From assembly GCF_000993785.3 (NCBI RefSeq), contig NZ_CP009922.3, positions 3,658,001 through 3,722,000 on the forward strand: DNA of 64,000 nt, given 5' to 3'. Below the pieces are notes generated by a model that was not told the origin of the DNA, searched no databases, and saw nothing but the letters and a program-made list of their open reading frames with translations. Of this stretch, positions 9,269 to 17,555 are shown piece after piece; the first letter of the stretch is position 1, and each line of letters begins with the position of its first letter. The position numbers and the translations under genes were made by a program. The DNA comes from Streptomyces xiamenensis (GTDB lineage Bacteria; Actinomycetota; Actinomycetes; Streptomycetales; Streptomycetaceae).

Positions 9269-9286
9269 CTTCAAGGGAACTTGAGG
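9269..9286 (-). promoter_or_regulatory. SoxR-like (MerR-family) operator/promoter
   Basis: Read on the minus strand this 18-mer is CCTCAAGTTCCCTTGAAG, close to the SoxR consensus CCTCAAGTTAACTTGAGG (15 of 18 by eye). A TTGACC -35 element overlaps its upstream edge (9285-9290), as in MerR-type promoters. It lies 64 bases ahead of the FMN reductase start. No soxR gene is in the window. Confidence 0.6.
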
Positions 9287-9335
9287 TCAAGCTCCGGCCG
9301 GGCGACCCGCCCGGCCGTCCCCTCGCCCGCGCGGG

Positions 9336-10703
9336 TCAGAACACCTTGCCCGGGTTGAGAATCCCCAGCGGGTCGAACACCGCCTTGATCCCGCGCTGCA
9401 ACTCCAGGGCATCGGGGCCCAGTTCTCGGGCCAGCCAGTCCCGCTTGAGCACCCCGACCCCGTGCTCGCCGGTGATGGTGCCGCCCAGCTCCAGGCCCAG
9501 CGCCATGATCTCGTCGAACGACTGCCGCGCCCGCCGCGCCTCGTCCTCGTCCGAGGCGTCGAAGCACACGGTGGGGTGCGTGTTGCCGTCCCCGGCGTGC
9601 GCGATGACGCCGATCGTCAGCCGGTGCCGGTCGGCGATCTCCGCGACCCCGTCCAGCAGTTCCGCCAGCCGGGCCCGGGGCACGCACACATCGTCGATCA
9701 TCGTGGTGCCCTTGACCGCCTCCAGCGCCGAGAGCCCGGCCCGCCGCGCCGCAAGCAGCATCTCGGACTCGGCGGCGTCCTCGGCCGGCACGACCTCGGT
9801 GGCGCCCGCCGCCCGGCACAGCTCGCCGACCGCCGCCAGCTCCGCGCCCGGCTCCGGGGTGTCGAACCCGGCCAGCAGCAGCGCCTCGGTGGACTCCGGC
9901 AGCCCCATCCGCATCATCCGGTTCACGGCCTGGACGGAGGTGCGGTCCATGAGTTCCAGCAGCGAGGGGGCGTGACCGGCCGCCATGATCCGGCACACCG
10001 CGTCCCCGGCGGCGGCCGACGAAGCGAACTCCGCCGCCAGCACCAGCTGCTGTCGCGGCGCCGGCTTCAGCGCCAGCACCGCCCGCACCACCACGCCCAA
10101 GGTGCCCTCGGACCCCACGAACAGCCGCGTCAGGTCGTACCCGGCGACCCCCTTGGCGGTGCTGCGGCCCGTCGACAGCAACCGGCCGTCGGCCAGCACC
10201 ACATCGAGCCCGAGCACGTACTCGGCCGTCACCCCGTACTTCACACAGCACAGCCCACCGGCCCCGGTACCGATGTTCCCGCCGATGGTGCACTGCTCCC
10301 AGCTGGACGGATCCGGCGGGTACGCCAGCCCGTGCCCGGCCACCGCCTTGGACAGCTCGGCGTTGACGACCCCCGGCTCCACCACCGCGATCCGGTTCAC
10401 CGGGTCGATGTCGAGGACGCGGTTCATGCGCACCAGCGACAGCAGGACGCACCCGTCCACGGCGTTGGCCGCCCCCGACAGCCCGGATCTGGCCCCCTGC
10501 GGCACGACCGGAACCCGCAGTTCGCTCGCCACCCGCAGGACGTGCCGTACCTGCTCCACCTCGCGCGGCAGCACCACCGCCGCCGGGGTGCCGGCCGGGC
10601 AGAAGCTGGCCATGTCGTGGGCGTACGAAGCGAGGACATCGGCGTCGGTCAGCACGGCCTCGGCCGGCAGACCCTCCCGCAGCCGGGACACAAGATCGCT
10701 CAT
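9336..10703 (-). CDS. FAD-linked oxidase, GlcD/D-lactate dehydrogenase type
   Basis: Flavoprotein oxidising a 2-hydroxy acid such as glycolate or D-lactate; the substrate is not decidable from sequence. About 455 residues: an N-terminal PCMH-type FAD-binding domain ('VVPQGARSGLSGAANAVDG', then 'IGGNIGTGAGGLCCVKYG') and a C-terminal FAD-oxidase domain ending with the family signature 'GGTITGEHGVGVLKRDWL' and 'IKAVFDPLGILNPGKVF'. The ATG at 10701-10703 (MSDLVSRLREG) has an AGGA site just upstream and fits the family start better than ATG 10754. Stand-alone gene with no iron-sulfur partner nearby. Confidence 0.9.
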   Translation of the reverse strand: MSDLVSRLREGLPAEAVLTDADVLASYAHDMASFCPAGTPAAVVLPREVEQVRHVLRVASELRVPVVPQGARSGLSGAANAVDGCVLLSLVRMNRVLDIDPVNRIAVVEPGVVNAELSKAVAGHGLAYPPDPSSWEQCTIGGNIGTGAGGLCCVKYGVTAEYVLGLDVVLADGRLLSTGRSTAKGVAGYDLTRLFVGSEGTLGVVVRAVLALKPAPRQQLVLAAEFASSAAAGDAVCRIMAAGHAPSLLELMDRTSVQAVNRMMRMGLPESTEALLLAGFDTPEPGAELAAVGELCRAAGATEVVPAEDAAESEMLLAARRAGLSALEAVKGTTMIDDVCVPRARLAELLDGVAEIADRHRLTIGVIAHAGDGNTHPTVCFDASDEDEARRARQSFDEIMALGLELGGTITGEHGVGVLKRDWLARELGPDALELQRGIKAVFDPLGILNPGKVF

Positions 10704-10801
10704 AATCCGCATCCTGGCACCGCCCCAGGAAGGTGGGAAGCCCACGCGCGACACCGGGAAAATCGCTGGCCGGACCCCCTGCCCGGTGAGATCTTGGCCG
10801 G

Positions 10802-11557
10802 ATGCAGCCTTACGAGAGACACCTCATCACCCATGCCCACCACCCGATCGCGGCGCCGCTCCACCCGCACTCCGTTCTGGAACTGCTGGAACGGGCCCTG
10901 GGGGACGACGACGCGGCCGAGTTGCGCGTCCTCGACGTGGGCTGCGGAGAGGCCGCCTGGCTGCTGGAGGCGCTGGACCATTTCCCCGGGCTGCGCGCCG
11001 TGGGCATCGACATCAACGCCGCCGGACTGGCCCGCGCGGCCGAGGAGGCCCGGGCACGCGGCGTCGCGGACCGGCTGGAACTGCACGAGCTGAGCGCGGC
11101 CGACTACCACGCCCCCGAACCGTTCGACGTCGTTCTGTGCGTGGGCTCCACCCACGCCCTCGGTGGCCTGCTGCCCACCCTGGACGCCCTCCGCGCGTAC
11201 CTCGCGCCGGGCGGCCGGGTCCTGATCGGCGACGGCTTCTGGGAGCGCGAACCGACCCCGGCCGTACTGGAGGCGCTGGGGGAGGGGCCGGACGCCTACG
11301 CCGACCTGGCCACCACGGTCGACCGGATCACCGGCGCCGGCTGGGCCCCGGTCTACGGGCACACCAGCACCCTGGACGAGTGGGACGACTACGAGTGGTC
11401 CTGGACCGGATCGCTGACCGCCTGGGCGCTGGACCACCCCGACCACCCCAAGGCGGGGGAGGCCGCCGAGACGGCCGCGGCGCACCGCGACGCGTGGCTG
11501 CACGGCTACCGGGGCACCTTCGGCTTCGTCAGTCTGGTGCTGCGCAGTACACGCTGA
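10802..11557 (+). CDS. Class I SAM-dependent methyltransferase
   Basis: About 251 residues with a Rossmann-type methyltransferase core: SAM motif I 'VLDVGCGEAAWLLEAL' near 43-58, acidic motif II 'AVGIDINAAGLARA', and motif IV region 'EPFDVVLCVGSTHALGG'. Motif 'YLAPGGRVLIGDGFW' follows. No signal peptide. The substrate is unknown, and the gene stands alone, divergent from the oxidase. A hairpin follows its stop. Confidence 0.85.
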   Translation: MQPYERHLITHAHHPIAAPLHPHSVLELLERALGDDDAAELRVLDVGCGEAAWLLEALDHFPGLRAVGIDINAAGLARAAEEARARGVADRLELHELSAADYHAPEPFDVVLCVGSTHALGGLLPTLDALRAYLAPGGRVLIGDGFWEREPTPAVLEALGEGPDAYADLATTVDRITGAGWAPVYGHTSTLDEWDDYEWSWTGSLTAWALDHPDHPKAGEAAETAAAHRDAWLHGYRGTFGFVSLVLRSTR

Positions 11558-11579
11558 GCCGGCGCGGCCGGGTCACTAC

Positions 11580-11622
11580 GAGGGATCCGCGACCGTGCGC
11601 TCCATCTGATCGCGGATCCCTC
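11580..11622. terminator. Bidirectional hairpin terminator
   Basis: A perfect 13-bp inverted repeat (11580-11592 with 11610-11622) lies between the convergent methyltransferase (+) and PucR-type regulator (-) stops. Confidence 0.75.
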
Positions 11623-11681
11623 GCCCCCCGATGGTGACTATGCGAGTAGACCGCCGGGACGGCACCGGGCACAAGGGCGGG

Positions 11682-13202
11682 TCACTGTGCACGGTGCCCA
11701 GAATCGGCCTCGTGGCTGGACACGCTGATCCGCAGCGCGTGCACCAGATCGTGGATGCCGGGCCCGGAGGCGCTCAGGTCGCGGTGCAGCAGCCGTTCGG
11801 CGGTCCGCAGGTGGGCGGTGACGGTGGTGCGGCTGAGGCCCAGCTCCTGGGCGGCCCGCCGGGCGTCGGCGTTGGCGTCGATCCAGCCGCGCAGGGTGCC
11901 GCGCACGCGGTGGTGTTCCGCCCCGGCCAGCGGAGTCCAGAACGCCCGCGCCCAGCGCCGCGCCGCGTCCGTCCCCAGCAGATCGGTGAGCCGCGGGGCG
12001 TCACCCGGGCCGGTGCCGGCGCCGGGCTCCGGGTCGGTGGCCCAGGGCGGGTCCGCCCGCCGCGCCGCCAGGGCCACGGCCAGGTGCAGCGCGGCCCGGT
12101 CCCGTACGGCGTGCAGATCCATGCCCAGCGCGCTCTCCACCTCCCGTACGTGCGCGCCGACGGTGGTCCTGCTGAGGTTCAGGAACCGGGCCACCCCGGC
12201 GCGGGGCATGCTCAGCGCGAGACCGGTGATGTCCACGGCGAGCCGCGGCACCGCGTCCAGGGGCCGCAGCAGCCCGGCGGCCCAGCGGCCGGCGGGGGCG
12301 GGCGGCAGCAGCCGCGCCAGGGGTTCGCGTCCCTCGTAGCCGGCGATCCGGTCCGGGGTGGTGCGGGCCACGGCCAGCGCGTGCCGGGCCTGCTCGTACG
12401 CCTCGGCGGTCGCGGCCAGCGGCTGCACGGCGCTGATGCCCAGCGTGTACGTACGGTTCGCGCCGACCAGCTCGCGCAGCGCGCCGGCCAGCGGCTCGCC
12501 CGCCGGATCGCCCTCCGGGATCAGACAGATCAGATGCTCGTCGTACACCGGGCAGCGCACCATCAGGGCCCGGCCGTGGAAGCCGGACGGATCCTGGTAC
12601 GTCTGCGCCAGCCGGTCCCGGTCCCCCGGCGCACAGCGCAGCAGATGGACGCGCGCCCGCTCCGTCTCCAGCACCCCGGCCGGATCGCCCGCCGACATCC
12701 GCCGCGCCAGCACCGGATCCCCCGCCATCAGCGCCTGGAACAGCGCCAGCCGCAGCTGCCGGGCCTTGCGCTGGTAGCCGCGCCGCGCCGCGTCCGTCTC
12801 CCGGGCCCGGAACAGCAGGTCGAGCACCCCGCACACCTGCGAAGCGACGGCCGACTCCGCACGGTCCGGGGCCCGTTCGGCAGCCACCACGAGCACCCGG
12901 TGCGGCGGCCGCGGCCCGATCCGCTCCAGCCGCAGCCACCACGACCCGGCCCCGCCCTCCCCGCCGGTGGTGGTGGCGGCCGACGCCAGCCGGCCGCCGA
13001 CCACCCGGGGGGCCAGCTCCTGGAGGCCGGCCCGCGCAGCGGACGGAAACCCCGCGGTGGCCTCCTCGACCTCCACCGGGCCGTCGCCGCGCCCGCCCAC
13101 CACCGCCACCTGGGCGTCCAGGCGCGCCCCCAGCCACTCCAGCACGCCGCCCACACCCGCCGGGCCCCCGGCGGCCCGAAGCAACCCCTCCACGGCAACC
13201 AT
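11682..13202 (-). CDS. PucR-type helix-turn-helix transcriptional regulator
   Basis: About 506 residues. A large N-terminal and middle region without clear motifs is followed by two C-terminal helix-turn-helix segments: 'ARFLNLSRTTVGAHVREVES' (20 residues) and 'RRAAQELGLSRTTVTAHL'. This matches the PucR/CdaR-like architecture of Streptomyces regulators. The ATG at 13200-13202 with GAGGGG immediately upstream is taken as the start, although the frame stays open far upstream into the ECF operon. It is divergent from the YCII/ECF42 pair across 141 bases, so it may regulate that pair or itself. The ligand is unknown. Confidence 0.82.
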   Translation of the reverse strand: MVAVEGLLRAAGGPAGVGGVLEWLGARLDAQVAVVGGRGDGPVEVEEATAGFPSAARAGLQELAPRVVGGRLASAATTTGGEGGAGSWWLRLERIGPRPPHRVLVVAAERAPDRAESAVASQVCGVLDLLFRARETDAARRGYQRKARQLRLALFQALMAGDPVLARRMSAGDPAGVLETERARVHLLRCAPGDRDRLAQTYQDPSGFHGRALMVRCPVYDEHLICLIPEGDPAGEPLAGALRELVGANRTYTLGISAVQPLAATAEAYEQARHALAVARTTPDRIAGYEGREPLARLLPPAPAGRWAAGLLRPLDAVPRLAVDITGLALSMPRAGVARFLNLSRTTVGAHVREVESALGMDLHAVRDRAALHLAVALAARRADPPWATDPEPGAGTGPGDAPRLTDLLGTDAARRWARAFWTPLAGAEHHRVRGTLRGWIDANADARRAAQELGLSRTTVTAHLRTAERLLHRDLSASGPGIHDLVHALRISVSSHEADSGHRAQ

Positions 13203-13264
13203 CCCCTCGCACCAGCGCGGCCCACGACACGGAAAAGCCGCCACAGAAAAAAATACGGGCGCGG

Positions 13265-13291
13265 TGTCGATCCGGCCCGTCCCCGTTCGAC
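13265..13291 (+). promoter_or_regulatory. ECF42-type promoter (TGTCGA ... CGAC)
   Basis: TGTCGA at 13265-13270 and CGAC at 13288-13291 are separated by 17 bases, 53 bases before the YCII start codon. As I recall the published ECF42 group motif is TGTCGA in the -35 region and CGA/TC in the -10 region, so the adjacent sigma factor probably drives its own operon. Confidence 0.65.
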
Positions 13292-13343
13292 GTAAGGGTG
13301 AGGCAGGGAAAGCCCCCGCCCACCGAGCGATCCAGGAGCCACT

Positions 13344-13700
13344 ATGCCCCGCTTCATCACGCTGATCCGCAACGACGAACAGAACATCCCCGCCGACGGC
13401 TTCCCCGCCGACTTCGGGGCACGCATGGGGGCGCTCCTGGAGGAGATCACCAAGGCCGGGGTCATGCTCGACACCGCCGGGCTCACCCCCAGCTCCGAGG
13501 GCACCCGCGTGACCCTGTCCGGCGGCAAACTCACCTACACCGACGGGCCGTTCACCGAGACCAAGGAAGTCATCGGCGGCTACTCGATCATCCAGGCCAA
13601 GGACAAGGAGGAGGCGCTGTACTGGACCAAGCGCTTCCTGGAGATCCACCCCGACGTGTGGAACATCACCGCCGAGGTGCGGCAGATCACCGAGGACTGA
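13344..13700 (+). CDS. YCII-related (DGPF domain) protein
   Basis: A 118-residue ferredoxin-fold protein of the YCII/DGPF family. The eponymous motif is seen in 'LTYTDGPFTETKEVIGGY' (18 residues) and the tail 'FLEIHPDVWNITAEVRQI' is typical. Such proteins are the conserved genomic partners of ECF42 sigma factors. Their biochemical role is unknown, though a His/Asp pair in YCII could be catalytic. Strong GGAGCC-type site upstream of the ATG at 13344. The sigma factor gene follows after 11 bases. Confidence 0.92.
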   Translation: MPRFITLIRNDEQNIPADGFPADFGARMGALLEEITKAGVMLDTAGLTPSSEGTRVTLSGGKLTYTDGPFTETKEVIGGYSIIQAKDKEEALYWTKRFLEIHPDVWNITAEVRQITED

Positions 13701-13711
13701 TGGTCTGATGG

Positions 13712-14947
13712 GTGGCCGTGACGGAACCACGCGTGACGGCCACCATCGAGGCGGCCTACCGGATCGAATCCCCGCGGGTCATCGCCGCCGCGGCCCGCAT
13801 CGTGCGCGATGTGGGCATCGCCGAGGAGATCGCGCAGGACGCGCTGGTCGCCGCCCTCGAACAGTGGCCGGAGTCGGGCGTCCCGGACAAGCCGGGCGCC
13901 TGGCTCACGGCCACCGCCAGGCGCCGGGCCATCGACCTGGTACGCCGCAAGGAGACGTACGCGCGCAAGCTCGCCGAGGTGGGCCGGTCGCTGGAGGACA
14001 CCACCCCGCCCCCGGACCCGCCCGATCCGGAGAACATCGACGACGATCTGCTGCGCCTGATCTTCACCGCCTGCCACCCCGTGCTGCCCACGGCCTCGCG
14101 CACCGCCCTCACCCTGCGGCTGCTCGGCGGCCTGACCACCGCCGAGATCGCCCGCGCCCTGCTGGCCGCCGAACCCGCTGTCGCCCAGCGCATCGTGCGC
14201 GCCAAACGCGCCCTCGCGACGGCCGGCGTCGGCTTCGAGGTGCCGTACGGCGAGGACCGCGCCGCCCGGCTGTCCTCCGTCCTGGAGGTCATCTACCTGA
14301 TCTTCAACGAGGGGTACACGGCCACCGCCGGGGACGACGTGGTCCGCCCCGCCCTGTGCGAGGACGCGCTGCGGCTGGCGCGGGTGCTGGCCGCCCTGAT
14401 GCCCGGGGAACCCGAAGTGCACGGCCTGGCCGCGCTGCTGGAGTTCCAGGCCTCCCGCATCCCCGCCCGGACCGGACCGGACGGGGCACCGGTGCTGCTC
14501 GCCGACCAGAACCGCACCCGCTGGAACCGGCCCCTCATGCGGCGCGGCGCCGACGCCCTGGCGCGCGCGGGCGGCGGCGGACCGTACGCGCTGCAGGCCG
14601 CGATCGCCGCCTGCCACGCCCGGGCCGCCCGCTACGAGGACACCGACTGGGCGATGATCGCCACGCTGTACGGGCGGCTGCTGACCCTCACCGGCTCCCC
14701 GGTGGTGGCCCTCAACCGGGCGGTCGCCGTCTCCATGGCCGAGGGCCCGGCGGCCGGCCTGGCCCTAGTGGACGCGCTGCGCGAGGAACCGGCCCTGAAG
14801 GACTACCACTTGCTGCCGAGCGTGCGCGGCGACCTGCTCGCGCGGCTGGGCCGGGACGCCGAGGCGAGCGAAGAGTTCCGCCGCGCCGCGTCCCTGACCC
14901 ACAACGAGCGGGAACGGGAACTGCTGCTGGAACGGTCCGCCCGCTAG
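13712..14947 (+). CDS. ECF RNA polymerase sigma factor, ECF42 group (DUF6596 extension)
   Basis: Alternative sigma factor of about 411 residues, twice the normal ECF size. The N-terminal ~180 residues hold region 2 ('AAARIVRDVGIAEEIAQDAL', 20 residues) and region 4 ('LRLLGGLTTAEIARALLAAE'). The rest is the ECF42-type C-terminal extension (DUF6596 then TPR-like helices): 'YLIFNEGYTAT' near 197, 'ALNRAVAVSMAEGPAAGLAL', and 'YHLLPSVRGDLLARLGR'. No anti-sigma factor is adjacent, as usual for ECF42, where the extension itself is thought to modulate activity. Start GTG 13712; GTG 13718 is an alternative. Operonic with the YCII gene. Confidence 0.92.
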   Translation: MAVTEPRVTATIEAAYRIESPRVIAAAARIVRDVGIAEEIAQDALVAALEQWPESGVPDKPGAWLTATARRRAIDLVRRKETYARKLAEVGRSLEDTTPPPDPPDPENIDDDLLRLIFTACHPVLPTASRTALTLRLLGGLTTAEIARALLAAEPAVAQRIVRAKRALATAGVGFEVPYGEDRAARLSSVLEVIYLIFNEGYTATAGDDVVRPALCEDALRLARVLAALMPGEPEVHGLAALLEFQASRIPARTGPDGAPVLLADQNRTRWNRPLMRRGADALARAGGGGPYALQAAIAACHARAARYEDTDWAMIATLYGRLLTLTGSPVVALNRAVAVSMAEGPAAGLALVDALREEPALKDYHLLPSVRGDLLARLGRDAEASEEFRRAASLTHNERERELLLERSAR

Positions 14948-14969
14948 ACCTGCGGCGACGCCTGCTGTC

Positions 14970-15032
14970 GTGGCTGCTGCCATGCCCGCTGTCACGCCCG
15001 CTGTCACGCCCGCTGTCACGCCTGCCGTCGGG
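14970..15032. repeat. 12-bp tandem repeat between convergent genes
   Basis: Three perfect copies of CCCGCTGTCACG occupy 14985-15020, flanked by a degenerate copy on each side (about 14970-14984 and 15021-15032). It lies in the 101-base gap between the ECF42 stop and the GNAT stop. No spacer structure, so it is a simple minisatellite. Confidence 0.85.
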
Positions 15033-15048
15033 CCTGCCGGCGGACCCG

Positions 15049-15786
15049 CTACCGGCTCGGTCGCCGGAGGCGGACGCTGAGCTGGGCCCCGAGTTCGGCG
15101 AAGCCCAGGGCCGCCGCCACCCGCCGGGACGCCGGGATCCGGGCTCGCCACTGCGGCAGCAGCCCGGCCGCCAGCGCGTGCGCGGCAGCCGCCGAACCCG
15201 TCGCCCTGGCCAGGCCCCGCCCCCGGCGGCCGGGCCGGGTCAGCACGCCGATGTGCGCCGCGCCCCCGGCCCACCGCCGGTAGCCCGCCGCGGCCACCAC
15301 CGTCTCGCCGTTGAGGACGACGAACGCGGGCGAGGTGATCCGTCCCAGGTCCGCCTCGTCCGCGTCCTGCGCACCGGACTCCCGCTCCAGCTCCTCCACC
15401 GCGGCGTGCCGGGCCGGGAGGTGGACGACCGCGGGCCCGCCGTCGTCCACCGGCCGGAAATGAGCGGCGTCCAGATACGCCAGCGCGGCCGGGCCGAGCG
15501 ACTCGGCCACCGGCAGGACACGGCGTACGGCCGCCGGGTCGACGGCCGCCCCGGCGGACAGCGAAGCGAGGGCTGCCCGTACCGGCGCGGCCCACGCCTC
15601 CTCCGGAACGGTCGCGATCACCGCCCCACCGACCGCCGCCACCCCGGCCCATCCGGGCGGGCACAGGCCCGACGCGGGCGAGAGCACCACCTGCGGCCCC
15701 TGGTCGGGGCGGAACGCCACCGGCACACCGGCCAGCGACTCCCAGACGGCACGGGCGGCGGTGAACAGCGGCGGATCGATCGGCAT
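15049..15786 (-). CDS. GNAT family N-acetyltransferase
   Basis: About 245 residues. The C-terminal half carries a GNAT/FR47-like acetyl-CoA fold with motif A-like 'VLTRPGRRGRGLARATGSAA' (20 residues), where the RGRG is the pyrophosphate loop, and 'WRARIPASRRVAAALGFAEL'. The N-terminal half is Ala/Val-rich and family-specific. The ATG at 15784-15786 (MPIDPPLFTA) is preferred to the upstream in-frame ATG at 15894. The acceptor substrate cannot be inferred. Confidence 0.83.
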   Translation of the reverse strand: MPIDPPLFTAARAVWESLAGVPVAFRPDQGPQVVLSPASGLCPPGWAGVAAVGGAVIATVPEEAWAAPVRAALASLSAGAAVDPAAVRRVLPVAESLGPAALAYLDAAHFRPVDDGGPAVVHLPARHAAVEELERESGAQDADEADLGRITSPAFVVLNGETVVAAAGYRRWAGGAAHIGVLTRPGRRGRGLARATGSAAAAHALAAGLLPQWRARIPASRRVAAALGFAELGAQLSVRLRRPSR

Positions 15787-15976
15787 GCCCCCGATCCTGG
15801 CACGCGTGGCGGTGACGCCTCCGAGCGACGGCGTTCGTCCATAGCGGCGGCCGCCCGGTCCCCGTCCGCCGTCCGTGCGCGCGAATGGCCCCATTCCGGC
15901 CGGGGGACGGCGCTGCGATGAGTTCGCGCCGTCCGGGAAGTCCCACCATCAGGGTTCGACCACACAGGAGGAACAC

Positions 15977-16624
15977 ATGGCTCAGCTGCTGAGAGTCCAG
16001 AACTTCACCGTCTCACGTGACGGGATCGGTGCCGGAGAGGACCAGAGCCTTGAACATCCGTTCGGCCATGCGGTCGACCCGGCGGAGCTGTTCGCCTGGG
16101 CCGGTGCGACGGCGAGCTGGCCCAACCGCACCGACCCCGGAGGGAGCAGGGGCCTGGACGACTACTTCACGCGGGACTTCGCGCACAACATCGGTGCCGA
16201 GATCATGGGCCGCAACAAGTTCGGGCCCCAACGCGGCCCCTGGACCGACCACGAGTGGCGCGGCTGGTGGGGAGAGGAACCCCCGTTCCACACCCCGGTG
16301 TTCGTGCTGACCCACCACCCGCGTCCTTCGTTCACCCTCTCCGACACCACCTTCCACTTCGTCGACGCCGACCCGGCCACCGTCCTGGAGCAGGCACGGC
16401 AGGCGGCGCGGGGCAAGGACGTCCGGCTCGGCGGCGGGGTCAGCACCGTCCGGGAGTTCCTGGACGCCGGTCTCGTCGACACGCTGCATGTGGCGGTCGC
16501 ACCGGTGGAACTCGGGTCCGGACTGCGCCTGTGGGAGTCACCCGAGGAACTGCTCGACCGGTACCACCTGGAGGTCGTGCCCAGCCCGAGCGGCATGACG
16601 CACCACCTCTTCTGGCGGAAGTGA
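15977..16624 (+). CDS. Dihydrofolate reductase-like (RibD C-terminal domain) protein
   Basis: About 215 residues with the RibD_C/DHFR-like fold: 'LLRVQNFTVSRDGIGAG' at the N-terminus, 'AEIMGRNKFGPQRGPW', 'PVFVLTHHPRPS', the NADPH-loop 'DVRLGGGVSTVREFLDAGLV' (20 residues) and 'VDTLHVAVAPVELGSGLRLW'. Family members reduce pterin-like or related substrates, but the true substrate of these stand-alone actinobacterial proteins is not known. The start ATG at 15977 is fixed by an AGGAGGAA site at 15966-15973. Confidence 0.88.
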   Translation: MAQLLRVQNFTVSRDGIGAGEDQSLEHPFGHAVDPAELFAWAGATASWPNRTDPGGSRGLDDYFTRDFAHNIGAEIMGRNKFGPQRGPWTDHEWRGWWGEEPPFHTPVFVLTHHPRPSFTLSDTTFHFVDADPATVLEQARQAARGKDVRLGGGVSTVREFLDAGLVDTLHVAVAPVELGSGLRLWESPEELLDRYHLEVVPSPSGMTHHLFWRK

Positions 16625-16641
16625 CCGCACCCGGCGCCGGC

Positions 16642-16676
16642 CGGGGGCGGCGGGTGCGTATCCCCCGCCGCCCCCG
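16642..16676. terminator. Bidirectional hairpin terminator
   Basis: A 13-bp GC-only inverted repeat (16642-16654 with 16664-16676) with a 9-base loop separates the convergent reductase (+) and arginine deiminase C-terminal fragment (-). Confidence 0.7.
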
Positions 16677-16682
16677 CACGCC

Positions 16683-17555
16683 TCACTCCTCCTCGCTCCA
16701 CCACGGCCCGGCACCCGTCGTGTCCCGCAGCGCGTTGGTGACGCAGTGGATCTCGCCGCCCACCGTGCCCACCGCGTGCGCGTAGTCCCACTCCTCGACC
16801 CACGCCACGTGACCGGCCCCGGCCGCCGCGAAGGCCGCCTCGGTCTCGGCCTTGAACGCCGCGTCGTGCGGTTCGGGGGCGAGGAAGGTGCCGGCCCCGG
16901 TCTGCACGCCGTTCGCCACGGCGGGCAGGGCGTTGGCGACGACGTCCTGGCGCGGATAGCCGGGGATCACCAGCCGCTCGAAGAGCGCGGGCACCCGCAC
17001 GATGTCCTCGTCCCCCAGCCCGAGTTCGTCCTCGAACAGGTCAAGCGCCGCCTCGATGCCCCGCGCCGCGATCCGGGTCCCCGCCAGGACCTCCGGGTCC
17101 TCCGAGCCCGTCAGTTGCAGGCCGCGTTCCGGGTCGGCGACCAGCGCCGCCCAGCCGCGCGCGGTGTCCGCCGGGACGAAGGACAGGAACTCGTCGATGT
17201 GGCCCACGCCCAGCCAACTCGTGTCCACGGCCAGCGGACGCTGCTCGCGCTGTGCCTCCAGCAGCCGCAGGAAGTCCGCGTCCGGCGCCGCGTCCCCGCC
17301 GTCCGATCCGTACAGCACCCGGCCCGCCGGCGCCCCCGCGTCCGGCGGCGTGACCAGGAAGTTGCCGGTGGAGCTGAACGACCCCCACAGCTGGCTGCGT
17401 TCGTCGTCCCCGACCCGGCCGGCGTCGTACTCCTGGATCACCGCCGTACCGGGGCCGCCCAGCACCGTGTACGCCGAGCGCCCCGCGTCGCGCAGCGGGA
17501 AGTCGGCGGTGCTCCCCTCCGGCATCACATCGGCCGAGCGCAGCAGCACGTTCAT
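16683..17555 (-). CDS. Protein-arginine deiminase, C-terminal fragment (frameshifted gene)
   Basis: About 290 residues that form the C-terminal half of a protein-arginine deiminase (PAD) catalytic domain. The HxD pair is in 'DTSWLGVGHIDEFLSFV' and the catalytic cysteine in 'GEIHCVTNALRD' near the C-terminus. The sequence begins 'MNVLLRSADVMPEG', which in intact family members continues without a break from the 'RWMxD' half encoded by the upstream gene. The ATG at 17553-17555 overlaps the TGA of that gene (ATGA), so coupled translation could still produce this piece. Alone it lacks the signal peptide and the first catalytic Asp. Restoring one base near 17590 would rejoin the frames. Confidence 0.8.
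   Translation of the reverse strand: MNVLLRSADVMPEGSTADFPLRDAGRSAYTVLGGPGTAVIQEYDAGRVGDDERSQLWGSFSSTGNFLVTPPDAGAPAGRVLYGSDGGDAAPDADFLRLLEAQREQRPLAVDTSWLGVGHIDEFLSFVPADTARGWAALVADPERGLQLTGSEDPEVLAGTRIAARGIEAALDLFEDELGLGDEDIVRVPALFERLVIPGYPRQDVVANALPAVANGVQTGAGTFLAPEPHDAAFKAETEAAFAAAGAGHVAWVEEWDYAHAVGTVGGEIHCVTNALRDTTGAGPWWSEEE

Noticed and set aside
14970..15032. Possible CRISPR array
   Set aside because: The 12-bp units are directly adjacent with no spacers and no cas genes are present; it is a minisatellite.
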